Assembly (NCBI GenBank): GCA_002427615.1
Contig: DIFH01000146.1
Coordinates: forward strand, 1 to 30,521
Reading direction: 5' to 3'
DNA from: Paludibacter sp. UBA5753
GTDB taxonomy: Bacteria; Bacteroidota; Bacteroidia; Bacteroidales; Paludibacteraceae
Length of the DNA stretch: 30,521 nucleotides
This document shows positions 24,101 through 30,521 of this stretch, piece by piece. Under the pieces are notes generated by a model. The model was not told the origin of the DNA and searched no databases. It saw nothing but the letters and a program-made list of their open reading frames with translations. Both the position numbers and the translations under genes were made by a program. Position 1 is the first letter of the stretch. The number at the start of each line of letters is the position of its first letter.

Positions 24101-24232
24101 ATTTGGGGGCGGGATGACGACGGTGTACGGTTCGCGATCATCAGGTTTTGAACTGAAAAATCCGTTGTCTAACCAGTATTGATACCATTTCGATTCGATA
24201 TCGGTGGGATTGTACTTACTTGCGAGTTCCAT
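21155..24232 (-). CDS. valS: Valyl-tRNA synthetase with an in-frame DUF559 nuclease-domain insert
   Basis: The 1025-residue product is a class I synthetase that charges tRNA-Val. HMGH (residues 50-53) and KMSKS (685-689) are the ATP-binding motifs; editing-domain ATTRPET lies at 356-362; DVLDTWFSSWLWP precedes the catalytic half; the C-terminal coiled coil (about 960-1025) is typical of ValRS. Bacteroidota ValRS is normally about 880 residues. The excess is mainly residues 205-353, a DUF559 domain between the strand LYYIKYKV and the ATTRPET strand. Smaller additions APLNPPGGGSWG (560-571) and HPSLEGIGGN (589-598) are encoded by palindromic repeats. All synthetase motifs are intact and the frame is open, so it is probably functional. 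It has its own promoter and terminator. Confidence 0.97.
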   Translation of the reverse strand: MELASKYNPTDIESKWYQYWLDNGFFSSKPDDREPYTVVIPPPNVTGVLHMGHMLNNTIQDVLVRRARMQGKNACWVPGTDHASIATEAKVVGKLAAEGIKKTDLTRDEFLGHAWDWTHKHGGIILEQLKKLGASCDWDRTAFTMDEARSESVLKVFCDLYNKGLIYRGVRMVNWDPKALTALSDEEVIFKEQQGKLYYIKYKVASPSPSNGGDVNPAEHFGYLTAKYTKYDLLKKYSKELRRFSTEAEAVLWEMLRRKNLEAGFSRQHIIGDYIVDFVCLPNKLIIEVDGDYHNQEEIGEADAIRTSLLSEFGFQVIRFTNEEVLENSEEILKQVKVALTRTSPSSEELGEAIIATTRPETIFGDTAVCIHPNDPKNAWLKGKKLIVPLINRVIPVIEDEYVDIDFGTGCLKVTPAHDVNDYMLGEKYNLLSIDIFNDNGTLNENGAQYAGLDRLEVRKQIEKDLQAAGLLEKTEPYTNKVGFSERTDVAIEPKLSMQWFLKMENLAKPALEAVMSDDIKLYPAKFKNTYRHWMENVKDWCISRQLWWGHRIPAYYIEAPLNPPGGGSWGYVVALNEEEARKLAIAKHPSLEGIGGNFTLRQDEDVLDTWFSSWLWPISVFDGINNPENEDIKYYYPTNDLVTAPEILFFWVARMIIAGYEYRGAMPFKNVYLTGIVRDKLGRKMSKSLGNSPDPLDLIAHFGADAVRLGMLLTSPAGNDLPYDDSLCEQGRNFNNKIWNAFRLVKGWEVADIAQPESARMAVKWFDAQLNKTLLEIDDLFGKYRLSEALMAVYKLFWDEFSAWYLEMAKPAYQHPIDRATYEATLGFFDSLLKVLHPFMPFITEELWQALEERKDGESIMVQLQPKPVEVDETLISNFEYAKEIIAGIRTVRLQKNIPNKETLSLQVVGEHKADFDAVIAKLGNLGTIENVTEKAVGSISFLVGTTEFAIPLGNLINAEEEIKKLEAEINYFEGFIESVMKKLGNERFVANAKPEVVEAERKKKADAESKITSLKEGIEALKK
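22440..22471 (-). repeat. Palindromic element translated within valS (residues 588-599)
   Basis: On the plus strand a C-rich half (CCCCCCAATTCC), a TTCGA turn and a G-rich half (GGGAGGGG). It is read in frame as KHPSLEGIGGNF, in a loop before LRQDEDVLDTW where other ValRS proteins vary. Confidence 0.55.
22519..22555 (-). repeat. Palindromic element translated within valS (residues 560-571)
   Basis: The plus strand has CCCCAACTCCCCCCTCCGGG followed by TGGATTC. It is read in frame as APLNPPGGGSWG, between HRIPAYYI and YVVA, where bacterial ValRS usually has only a few residues. It has the same C-rich start (CCCCAAnTCC) and orientation as the element at 22440. Confidence 0.55.
23175..23620 (-). 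mobile_element. DUF559 nuclease domain bounded by inverted repeats, inserted in valS
   Basis: The boundaries are 32-bp imperfect inverted repeats, 23175-23206 and 23589-23620, sharing GCCTCCCCAAGC and the ending GGAnrGATGT (26 of 32 identical). Each arm is itself a hairpin (CTCCT/AGGAG and CCCCTCC/GGAGGGG). Between them residues about 226-340 form a DUF559 domain: STEAEAVLWEMLR (245-257), FSRQHIIGDYIVDF (265-278), LIIEVDGDYH (285-294) and FGFQVIRFTNEEVL (313-326). D277, E288 and H294 are the residues expected for a Vsr-like PD-(D/E)XK active site. There is no stop, no ATG at the domain edge, and no intein motifs, so it is translated as part of ValRS. Transposition is inferred from the repeats only. 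Confidence 0.75.
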
Positions 24233-24352
24233 TATTTAATTTACGATTTTTATGATTTACAATTTATAATTGAAAGAAATCCACAACACACGATTAGAAT
24301 ATATTGAATTTCAGACATATATCCTCCAACCTTTTTTTATGAAAAATGAATG

Positions 24353-24383
24353 CAAACTTACATAAAAATATACGATTTATAAA
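24353..24383 (-). promoter_or_regulatory. valS: Probable valS promoter
   Basis: On the minus strand TTTA (24383-24380, one base off TTTG), a 19-base spacer, and TAAGTTTG (24360-24353). The leader would be about 115 bases; I saw no T-box-like structure but could not fold it. Confidence 0.6.
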
Positions 24384-24488
24384 CGGGTCACTATAAAAAT
24401 CTTGAAAGATATATAGAGGAAAGATATGAAAAAAAGGACTTTGGTAAAAAAATCACTAAAAATCCCCTTCCCCTGACAATATAAAACT

Positions 24489-24516
24489 TTTGCCATGAAA
24501 ATATTGATTACTTTTG
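24489..24516 (+). promoter_or_regulatory. Probable ridA promoter
   Basis: TACTTTTG at 24509-24516 fits the -7 consensus and lies 23 bases before the ATG. A TTTG at 24489-24492 is only 16 bases upstream, shorter than normal. The position argues for the start at 24540 rather than 24495. Confidence 0.55.
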
Positions 24517-24539
24517 CAATTATAAAAAAAACAGACACA

Positions 24540-24917
24540 ATGAAACGTATTATCAACACATCCAATGCGCCGGCTGCCATCGGGCCGTATAGCCAGGCCG
24601 TTGAAATAAACGGAACTTTATATATTTCGGGTCAGATTCCAATTCATCCACGTGTTGGGAAAATCGAAGCAACGGATATTTCAACGCAAACCGAACAAGT
24701 TTTTGCCAATATCAATGCAATCCTGACCGAAGCAGGTTATACTTTTGCCGATGTCGTAAAATCAACCGTCTTTTTATCGGATATTGCCGACTTTGCAGGA
24801 ATGAACGACGTGTATAAAAAATATTATCAGGCGGAATGTCCGGCTCGTTCGGCTTTTGCTGTAAAGGCATTGCCACTTGGAGCTTTGGTTGAAATAGAAA
24901 CAATAGCCGCAAAATAA
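24540..24917 (+). CDS. ridA: RidA family deaminase
   Basis: The 125-residue product is full length for the RidA/YjgF family, which hydrolyses reactive enamine/imine intermediates from PLP enzymes such as threonine dehydratase. Family motifs: NAPAAIGPYSQAVEI (9-23), LYISGQIPI (27-35), and the C-terminal CPARSAFAVKALPLGALVEIE, where the Arg and the ALVEIE glutamate form the ligand-binding site. The start at 24540 is chosen because the family alignment begins here and the longer frame starts upstream of the -7 box. It stands alone, divergent from valS. Confidence 0.96.
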   Translation: MKRIINTSNAPAAIGPYSQAVEINGTLYISGQIPIHPRVGKIEATDISTQTEQVFANINAILTEAGYTFADVVKSTVFLSDIADFAGMNDVYKKYYQAECPARSAFAVKALPLGALVEIETIAAK

Positions 24918-24919
24918 AC

Positions 24920-24980
24920 GAATTTCATCTCCCAAATGGAATATTTCATCTCCTGGATGGAATATTCTATCTCTCCGATG
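24920..24980 (+). repeat. Three tandem copies of a 21-bp unit
   Basis: Copies at 24920-24938 (19 bases), 24939-24959 and 24960-24980, of the form GAATATTTCATCTCCTGGATG. They lie directly after the ridA stop codon. No function recognised. Confidence 0.7.
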
Positions 24981-25046
24981 AAAAATGGCGCTTCCCTGCG
25001 ATCAATATACGGGAGAACTGTGTCTTTTCAATCCTTTTTTTATTTA

Positions 25047-25083
25047 GTGTTTGCAAGAAAACACCGGATTTTCTTGCAGGCGC
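25047..25083. terminator. Hairpin between convergent ridA and Fe-S protein genes
   Basis: TGCAAGAAAA pairs perfectly with TTTTCTTGCA around CACCGGA, and five further outer pairs are possible with G-T pairing. A clean T-run is lacking on either side, so terminator function is likely but not certain. Confidence 0.5.
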
Positions 25084-25086
25084 TAT

Positions 25087-25806
25087 TTAAAATTCAGCCA
25101 GAATGTCGGCTAAATGAATTCCTTTTACAGGTAATTGATGCTTATTAATGTAACCGTTAATGTTCATTAGGCAAGATGCTTCGGTGCTTACAATATATTC
25201 GGCTCCGGTTTCAAGCGCATTGCGTACTTTATTTGCAGCCATTGCGGTTGAAATTGCTGTGTTTTTTACGGCAAACGTACCTCCAAAACCACAACAAGTA
25301 TCACTTTCGTTCATTTCAATCAACTCAAGTCCTTCAACCTTCGACAACAATTTACGGGGTTCATCTTTTAGGCCGTACTCGCGTAAAGCCGAGCAGGAAT
25401 CGTGAAAAGTTACTTTATGAGGAAATTTCGCTCCCATATCCTCCACTTTCAAGATATTCACCAGAAAATCGGACAATTCAAAAATTTTCGTCTTCATTTT
25501 CTCGTGTTTTGCCAAAAATTCAGGTTGGTCGCGTAACACTTTATGATAATTATGAATAATAAAACCTGAACATGAACCCGATGGCGAAACAACCGGTATC
25601 TCGGCATCAAAATCAGTAAGAAATTTTTGCGCCAAAGCTGTTGTTTCTTTCCAGTATCCACTGTTAAAAGCCGGTTGACCACAACAAGTTTGCTGCGGAT
25701 TATAATGAACTTTACAGCCTGCTTTTTCAAGAATCCTGATCACATTAAATCCTGTTTCGGGATAAAGCTGATCGATATAACAGGGAATAAAAAGTTGAAC
25801 GTTCAT
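25087..25806 (-). CDS. LutA/YkgE-type (Fe-S)-binding protein
   Basis: The 239-residue product has two cysteine-rich CCG domains. The first has FIPCYIDQLYP (about 7-17) and QQTCCGQPAFNSG (about 38-50); the second has VTFHDSCSALREYG (about 132-145) and SDTCCGFGGTF (about 170-180). This is the LutA (YkgE) layout of lactate-utilisation complexes, related to the CCG subunits of heterodisulfide reductase and glycolate oxidase. LutA normally sits with lutB and lutC, which are absent here, so it may act with distant partners or in another redox reaction. It begins 30 bases after the preceding phosphatase-family gene on the same strand, so the two are probably cotranscribed. Confidence 0.88.
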   Translation of the reverse strand: MNVQLFIPCYIDQLYPETGFNVIRILEKAGCKVHYNPQQTCCGQPAFNSGYWKETTALAQKFLTDFDAEIPVVSPSGSCSGFIIHNYHKVLRDQPEFLAKHEKMKTKIFELSDFLVNILKVEDMGAKFPHKVTFHDSCSALREYGLKDEPRKLLSKVEGLELIEMNESDTCCGFGGTFAVKNTAISTAMAANKVRNALETGAEYIVSTEASCLMNINGYINKHQLPVKGIHLADILAEF

Positions 25807-25836
25807 AAGATGGTTTTGCGTTTTGAATAATCATAA

Positions 25837-26862
25837 TTAATACCAAAAATTGACATACACCGGCAAATGATCGGCAAATCCGCCTTGATATTTCATTCCC
25901 CTATATGTTCTGAAGGGTTGTTTCCCTAAAAACTTATCATCATCCTCAAGTAAAAAATCGGCATCGAAAACATGCGCATCTGTTGCAAGCGTATAAAAAT
26001 CACCCATGACGTTCAATAAATTACCTGAAACAATTATCTGATCCAAAGCGCCCCATTCTCCTTCGTATTTGTGCGAACCTTTCCCCGATTTATGAATCGG
26101 ATACATAAGGTTATACAATGTTTGTTCCGATATATCTCCGTCGGGAGGAAAGGCTTTGAGCGTTTTCAGCATACTGTTATTTGTCGGATAATCGTTAAAA
26201 TCACCCATGATAATTATGTTGGGCTTTGGATTGTTTGCAAAAATACTATCCACTTTGTTCCTCAAAACGGAAGCAACATACATCCGCCTGTCTTCCGACT
26301 CAAGCTCGCCACCCAACCGGGAAGGAAAATGGCAAACAAACACATGCAGTGTATCGCCCGTAGGAACAACCCCTGAGGCAAACAGCAAATCGCGTGTTTT
26401 GGTGTGAGGCGACGAAGGAAAATTAATCCGAACGGCTTCATCGTGTACCGGACGAAACATATCAGGCTGATAAAGCAAGGCCACATCAACGCCGCGGGCA
26501 TCGGGCGATTCGTGATGTAGAAATTTGTATTTCAGATTTTTCAATCCCGAATAGCGGGTTAAATCCCACATACACTTTTCACTTTCAATTTCGCACAAGC
26601 CGACCAATGCCGGGGCATCCCAACCTCCAACAGCAGTGATTACCTTAGCTATATTGGCTTGTTTTTTCTGATATTTATCATTGGTCCACGCTCTCATCCC
26701 ACTGGGTAAATATTCTTCATCGCTTGTCAGCGAATCATCAAGGCAGTCAAAATAATTCTCGACATTGTAACACATTATTTTGAAACATCGTTTTTCGTAA
26801 GTCTGAGAGGATAATGAAAAAACCAAACTAAGCCCCATCAAAACAATAGAAATTTTCTTCAT
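25837..26862 (-). CDS. Exported endonuclease/exonuclease/phosphatase family protein
   Basis: The 341-residue product has a signal peptide (MKKISIVLMGLSLVFSLSSQ) and an EEP fold with its metal-site motifs: IMCYNVENYFD (Asn), LVGLCEIES (metal-binding Glu), DARGVDVALLY, FVCHFPSRLGG (His), NIIIMGDFNDYP (Asp and Asn) and GGFADHLPVYV (Asp-His). Members cleave phosphodiesters in nucleic acids or lipids, or phosphate from inositides; an exported form in Bacteroidales may scavenge DNA, RNA or phosphate, but the substrate is inferred. Length is typical. It is first in a likely two-gene unit with the LutA-like gene. Confidence 0.92.
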   Translation of the reverse strand: MKKISIVLMGLSLVFSLSSQTYEKRCFKIMCYNVENYFDCLDDSLTSDEEYLPSGMRAWTNDKYQKKQANIAKVITAVGGWDAPALVGLCEIESEKCMWDLTRYSGLKNLKYKFLHHESPDARGVDVALLYQPDMFRPVHDEAVRINFPSSPHTKTRDLLFASGVVPTGDTLHVFVCHFPSRLGGELESEDRRMYVASVLRNKVDSIFANNPKPNIIIMGDFNDYPTNNSMLKTLKAFPPDGDISEQTLYNLMYPIHKSGKGSHKYEGEWGALDQIIVSGNLLNVMGDFYTLATDAHVFDADFLLEDDDKFLGKQPFRTYRGMKYQGGFADHLPVYVNFWY

Positions 26863-26893
26863 ATTAATACAGCGAAGATGTTAAGATTATCTG

Positions 26894-26901
26894 CAAAGGT
26901 A
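26894..26901 (-). promoter_or_regulatory. -7 box for the exported EEP gene
   Basis: On the minus strand TACCTTTG fits TAnnTTTG and lies 31 bases before the ATG. No good -33 TTTG is seen. Confidence 0.45.
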
Positions 26902-27187
26902 AAAATAATTGTTTCAGAATTTACTTTTTTTGCGATATAAATTTAAAAATCAACATAACTTACCTTGTTTAAAGTTGGTAAAAACCATGTTTTAACATAA
27001 CAATATCAAAAAAACTAACTTTTGTTACGCCAGAGATAAAGTATTTGTAATTAATTATTGTCAGAAAGAAAACTCGGCGTTTGATAAGAAAATGTCAAGG
27101 CGCACGAAACAGCAAAGGTAACTCAGCGCCCAAATAAATTTAATAATAATCAGCCATTTAGTTGATTGTTATATATTTAAACTCTTT

Positions 27188-27324
27188 GCCCCGACGGGGC
27201 TAAACCTGCCTGCGGCAGGCAGGTAGGCATAACCCCCAGTAAGCGAAGCGCAACTGGGGGTTAATGAAATAATCCCCCCTCCTTTTTATTTTCAGTTCGA
27301 CTTTGTCGAACTGAAAATAAAAAG
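27188..27324. repeat. Cluster of four hairpins
   Basis: In order: GCCCCGACGGGGC (27188-27200); CCTGCCTGCGGCAGGCAGG (27205-27223); TAACCCCCAGT paired with ACTGGGGGTTA (27230-27263); and a perfect 20-bp stem with a 3-base loop at 27282-27324, whose arm begins CTTTTTATTTTCAGTTCGAC. The first has the same 5-3-5 plan as the GTCCC hairpins at 20880. Confidence 0.8.
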
Positions 27325-27563
27325 GTTATAAAAATAACGGGCGCTAAGTAGTTACAAATCACGAGACAAGTTGAACAGGACTTACATGTTTCATTTTAGA
27401 AAACAGACGATCGAAACAAGATACATTCAGCATTTTTTTTATTTGGAATATAATTTACAGGTACATCCTGTAAATCCTGTCCCCCAAAAAAACATAATCT
27501 GTTAAAGTATAATTTCTATTGAAAATGAAAATTTATAAAACGGTAAATTAATTGTTAACAATA

Positions 27564-27602
27564 GGCGACGCAGGTTTGCAATTTTGCAAACCCTGCGTCG
27601 CC
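27564..27602. repeat. Large hairpin upstream of clpB
   Basis: GGCGACGCAGG pairs with CCTGCGTCGCC and continues inward as TTTGCA with TGCAAA, a 17-bp stem with a single bulged C and a loop of 4. It lies 144 bases before the clpB start. It may be a dispersed palindrome or part of the clpB leader. Confidence 0.7.
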
Positions 27603-27745
27603 GTTATGACGAAATTACCTTCATTACGCCTAATTGTCTTATACTTCAATGTTTTAGCCCAACGAATACCGACAATATTTCAGGCTCGATGGATTGGTAA
27701 ACAATTTGCAGGATTCATATCACGAATTAATAAAACAAAATAACT

Positions 27746-30337
27746 ATGAATTTCAACAATTTTACAATTAAATCGCAGGAAGCCGTTCAACAAGCCGTTG
27801 AACTGGTTCAAAGCAAGGGTCAACAAGTAGTGGAAACGCCTCACTTGTTCAAAGGAATTATGCTCAAAGGCGAGGAAGTAACCCAGTTTCTGTTCGGCAA
27901 ACTGGGCGTGAATATCTCCACCCTGAATACTGTTGTCGATAATATGATTGAAAGTTTTCCGCGCGTATCGGGTGGTGAGCCGTATTTAAGTCGCGAAACA
28001 AATAATGTGTTGCAAAAAGCTATTGATAAATCCTCGAAAGCTGGCGACCAGTTTGTTTCGCTCGAATATATCTTGCTGGCTTTAGCCATTGAAAAAAACA
28101 CCCTGACCAAAGCGCTGCACGATGCCGGCATCAACGAAAAAGACTTGCAGGAAGCCATTAACGAATTGCGTAAAGGATCGAAAGTGAATTCTGCTTCGGC
28201 CGAAGACACCTACAATTCATTGGGAAAATATGCCATCAACCTGAACGAACAGGCACGTACCGGTAAACTTGATCCCGTCATCGGACGTGATGAAGAAATC
28301 CGTCGTGTGTTGCAGATTCTGAGTCGTCGAACCAAGAACAATCCCATTCTAATCGGAGAACCCGGAACAGGTAAAACCGCCATTGCCGAAGGTTTGGCAC
28401 ATCGTATCGTACGCGGCGATGTCCCCGAAAACCTGAAATCGAAACAGATTTTCTCACTCGATATGGGCGCCTTGATTGCAGGAGCGAAGTATAAAGGTGA
28501 ATTTGAAGAACGACTAAAATCGGTTGTCAACGAGGTAATTAAAGCCGAAGGGGAAGTAATTTTGTTTATCGACGAAATTCACACTTTGGTTGGTGCAGGG
28601 AAAGGTGAAGGCGCCATGGATGCTGCCAATATTCTGAAACCGGCGCTGGCTCGGGGTGAATTACGTGCCATCGGAGCAACAACCCTGGACGAATATCAAA
28701 AATATTTTGAGAAAGATAAAGCGCTGGAACGTCGTTTCCAGATTGTGATGGTAGACGAACCGGATATACCAAGCACTATTTCCATTCTGCGTGGTCTGAA
28801 AGAACGCTACGAAAATCATCACAAAGTGCGAATTAAAGACGATGCCATTATTGCCGCGGTGGAACTGTCAAGTCGTTATATTACCGACCGTTTTTTGCCC
28901 GATAAAGCCATTGATTTGATGGACGAAGCCGCTGCTAAATTACGTCTCGAGGTCGATTCTGTTCCCGAAGAGTTGGATGTGATTGAACGAAATATTAAAC
29001 AACTGGAAATTGAACGAGAGGCTATCAAACGCGAGAATGACATTAAGAAGCTGGAACAACTGAATGCCGAAATTGCCAATCTGAAAGAAGAAAGCAAAGT
29101 GATGCGTGCCAAGTGGTCGAGCGAAAAGGCGTTAATTGATAAAATTCAGCAGTCCAAAATAGAAATTGAAGATTTGAAATATCAGGCCGAGCGTGCCGAA
29201 CGTGAAGGCGATTATGGTAAAGTTGCCGAAATCCGTTATGGGAAAATAAAAGCCATTGAATCACAAATCAGCGAATATCAGTCGGAATTGATAACAATGC
29301 AAGGTGCGAACGCCATGATCAAGGAAGAAGTGGACGGCGAAGATATTGCCGGCGTGGTAAGTCGCTGGACAGGAATTCCGGTGAACAAAATGCTGCAAAG
29401 CGAAAAGGAAAAGTTGTTGCATCTTGAGGATGAGCTACACAAACGCGTTGTCGGTCAGGATGAAGCGATTGAGGCTGTTTCCGATGCCGTCCGTCGTAGT
29501 CGCGCAGGACTGCAAGACCCGAAACGACCCATCGGTTCGTTTATCTTTCTGGGAACTACCGGAGTGGGTAAAACCGAGTTGGCAAAAGCCTTGGCCGAAT
29601 ACCTGTTCGACGACGAAAACCTAATGACGCGTATTGATATGAGCGAGTATCAGGAAAAATTCTCTGTTACCCGATTAATTGGTTCACCTCCGGGATATGT
29701 AGGTTACGACGAAGGAGGCCAGTTGACCGAAGCAATTCGGCGGAAACCTTATTCGGTGGTACTTTTCGACGAAATTGAAAAAGCGCATCCCGACGTTTTC
29801 AACGTCTTGTTGCAAGTACTGGACGATGGCCGGTTGACCGATAACAAAGGCCGGACAGTGAATTTCAAGAACACGATTATTATTATGACATCGAATATCG
29901 GTTCAGGTTTGATTCGCGAGAATTTTGAAAAAATAAATGCCGGAAACCGTGATCAGGTGGTTGAGCAAACCAAAAATCAGGTTTTCGAATTGTTGAAACA
30001 AACCATTCGTCCCGAGTTTCTGAATCGTATCGACGAACTGATCATGTTTGCACCGCTCAACGAATCGCAAATTGAAGCAATTGTACGTTTACAAATTTCC
30101 TCCATTCAAAAAACCTTGGAGGAAAACGGCATCCAACTTGAAATGACAGAAGCTGCCGTTCATTTCATAGCCGACGAAGGTTTCGATCCTCAATTCGGTG
30201 CACGTCCCGTAAAACGAGCCATTCAACGTTTAGTATTAAACGATTTATCGAAACAATTAATCGGTGGAGTTGTGCGGAACAATGAAACAATTGTAGTGGA
30301 TTATGATGGAAACCGGTTGGTTTTTAAAAATCAATAA
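27746..30337 (+). CDS. clpB: ATP-dependent disaggregase ClpB
   Basis: The 863-residue product is a full-length Hsp100 chaperone. In order: the N-terminal Clp repeat domain (1-145), NBD1 with Walker A GEPGTGKTAIAEG and Walker B VILFIDEIHTL, the long middle coiled coil (about 405-525) that marks ClpB and contacts DnaK, NBD2 with Walker A GTTGVGKTELAKALAE and Walker B VVLFDEIEKAH, and a C-terminal domain ending in FGARPVKRAIQRLVLN and beyond. It dissolves aggregates together with DnaK/DnaJ/GrpE. No CIRCE palindrome was seen upstream. The ATG at 27746 agrees with the family start. It is a single-gene unit with a terminator. Confidence 0.98.
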   Translation: MNFNNFTIKSQEAVQQAVELVQSKGQQVVETPHLFKGIMLKGEEVTQFLFGKLGVNISTLNTVVDNMIESFPRVSGGEPYLSRETNNVLQKAIDKSSKAGDQFVSLEYILLALAIEKNTLTKALHDAGINEKDLQEAINELRKGSKVNSASAEDTYNSLGKYAINLNEQARTGKLDPVIGRDEEIRRVLQILSRRTKNNPILIGEPGTGKTAIAEGLAHRIVRGDVPENLKSKQIFSLDMGALIAGAKYKGEFEERLKSVVNEVIKAEGEVILFIDEIHTLVGAGKGEGAMDAANILKPALARGELRAIGATTLDEYQKYFEKDKALERRFQIVMVDEPDIPSTISILRGLKERYENHHKVRIKDDAIIAAVELSSRYITDRFLPDKAIDLMDEAAAKLRLEVDSVPEELDVIERNIKQLEIEREAIKRENDIKKLEQLNAEIANLKEESKVMRAKWSSEKALIDKIQQSKIEIEDLKYQAERAEREGDYGKVAEIRYGKIKAIESQISEYQSELITMQGANAMIKEEVDGEDIAGVVSRWTGIPVNKMLQSEKEKLLHLEDELHKRVVGQDEAIEAVSDAVRRSRAGLQDPKRPIGSFIFLGTTGVGKTELAKALAEYLFDDENLMTRIDMSEYQEKFSVTRLIGSPPGYVGYDEGGQLTEAIRRKPYSVVLFDEIEKAHPDVFNVLLQVLDDGRLTDNKGRTVNFKNTIIIMTSNIGSGLIRENFEKINAGNRDQVVEQTKNQVFELLKQTIRPEFLNRIDELIMFAPLNESQIEAIVRLQISSIQKTLEENGIQLEMTEAAVHFIADEGFDPQFGARPVKRAIQRLVLNDLSKQLIGGVVRNNETIVVDYDGNRLVFKNQ

Positions 30338-30375
30338 CCTATCCCCATCCCTTGAAGAGAGGTATTCAAAAATAG

Positions 30376-30411
30376 AAAATTCCGGGCGAAAAAAATCGTT
30401 CGGGATTTTTT
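30376..30411 (+). terminator. clpB: clpB terminator
   Basis: TTCCGGGCGA pairs with TCGTTCGGGA (three G-T pairs) and is followed by a T-run. It begins about 40 bases after the clpB stop. Between them, 30340-30372 holds a C-rich/G-rich piece that may be a worn copy of the valS-type palindrome. Confidence 0.75.
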
Positions 30412-30521
30412 ATTTTTGCCTCCATTTAAAATCAACTCTTACTCTGGATTAAAACTATATTGAAATTATTTCGGGTCTGATAGATTAAAATAATAATAAA
30501 CCACCTGACAAGATGAACAGG

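Larger units (their letters stand above)
24233..24539. other. Divergent intergenic region between valS and ridA
   Basis: About 300 AT-rich bases containing the two divergent promoters (24353-24383 minus, 24489-24516 plus). Nothing else was recognised. Confidence 0.6.
26863..27745. other. Long hairpin-rich intergenic region upstream of clpB
   Basis: About 880 bases with no convincing gene. It holds a minus-strand -7 box near 26894, a 20-base sequence (27059-27078) that recurs inverted at 3500-3519, four consecutive hairpins (27188-27324), a TTTACAGG/CCTGTAAA hairpin (27454-27474), and a large hairpin at 27564-27602. A 63-codon frame at 27552 starts across the last hairpin and has no family resemblance. 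Confidence 0.65.

Noticed and set aside
27552..27743. A 63-codon gene before clpB
   Set aside because: Its start runs across a 17-bp hairpin stem, and the translated sequence shows no family resemblance.

Overview
The window looks like a chromosomal segment of a Bacteroidota bacterium, most likely order Bacteroidales. The evidence is the gene content (GldB, GldD and GldE lipoprotein/membrane genes, YidC with a long periplasmic part, a Bacteroidota-type GGGP synthase, DUF3244, a membrane-anchored TPR/HTH regulator), the AT-rich intergenic DNA, the lack of Shine-Dalgarno motifs, and several promoters of the Bacteroidota form TTTG-N19-21-TAnnTTTG. No rRNA, tRNA, IS transposase, CRISPR array or phage module was seen.

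Layout. 1-4.4 kb: a TPR/HTH regulator (minus strand), a secreted DUF3244 protein, a small HTH protein and a TraB/GumN-like protein, separated by long hairpin-rich gaps. 4.5-7.0 kb: a MATE transporter and a cytidylate-kinase-like gene, flanked by two related direct repeats. 7.3 kb: a 55-residue 2[4Fe-4S] ferredoxin with a clear promoter -7 box and terminator. 7.6-12.4 kb (minus): pyrG, yidC, gldB. 12.6-13.7 kb (minus): a triple-domain universal stress protein. 13.9-17.8 kb (plus): a small membrane protein, then a tight gldE-gldD-phosphopantetheinyl transferase-GGGP synthase run. 17.8-20.5 kb (minus): MFS transporter, DUF2148 ferredoxin-like protein, inositol monophosphatase-like protein. 21.2-24.2 kb (minus): valS. 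24.5-26.9 kb: ridA, a LutA-like Fe-S protein and a secreted endonuclease/exonuclease/phosphatase protein. 27.7-30.3 kb: clpB.

The most unusual feature is inside valS. The valyl-tRNA synthetase reads 1025 residues because about 149 residues (205-353) sit in its editing domain, just before the ATTRPET motif. This insert carries a complete-looking DUF559 (Vsr/PD-(D/E)XK-like) nuclease domain. It is bounded by 32-bp imperfect inverted repeats (26 of 32 identical) that are themselves hairpins and are translated in frame. Two more C-rich palindromic pieces of similar character are translated further along the same protein (residues about 560-571 and 588-599), and a related one forms the last residues of the inositol monophosphatase-like protein. 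Together they suggest a family of palindromic elements able to sit inside open reading frames, one of which carries a nuclease domain.

The intergenic DNA holds further structure: a 41-bp tandem repeat, a nested palindrome element built on GTCCC-n3-GGGAC hairpins, and a row of strong hairpins upstream of clpB.
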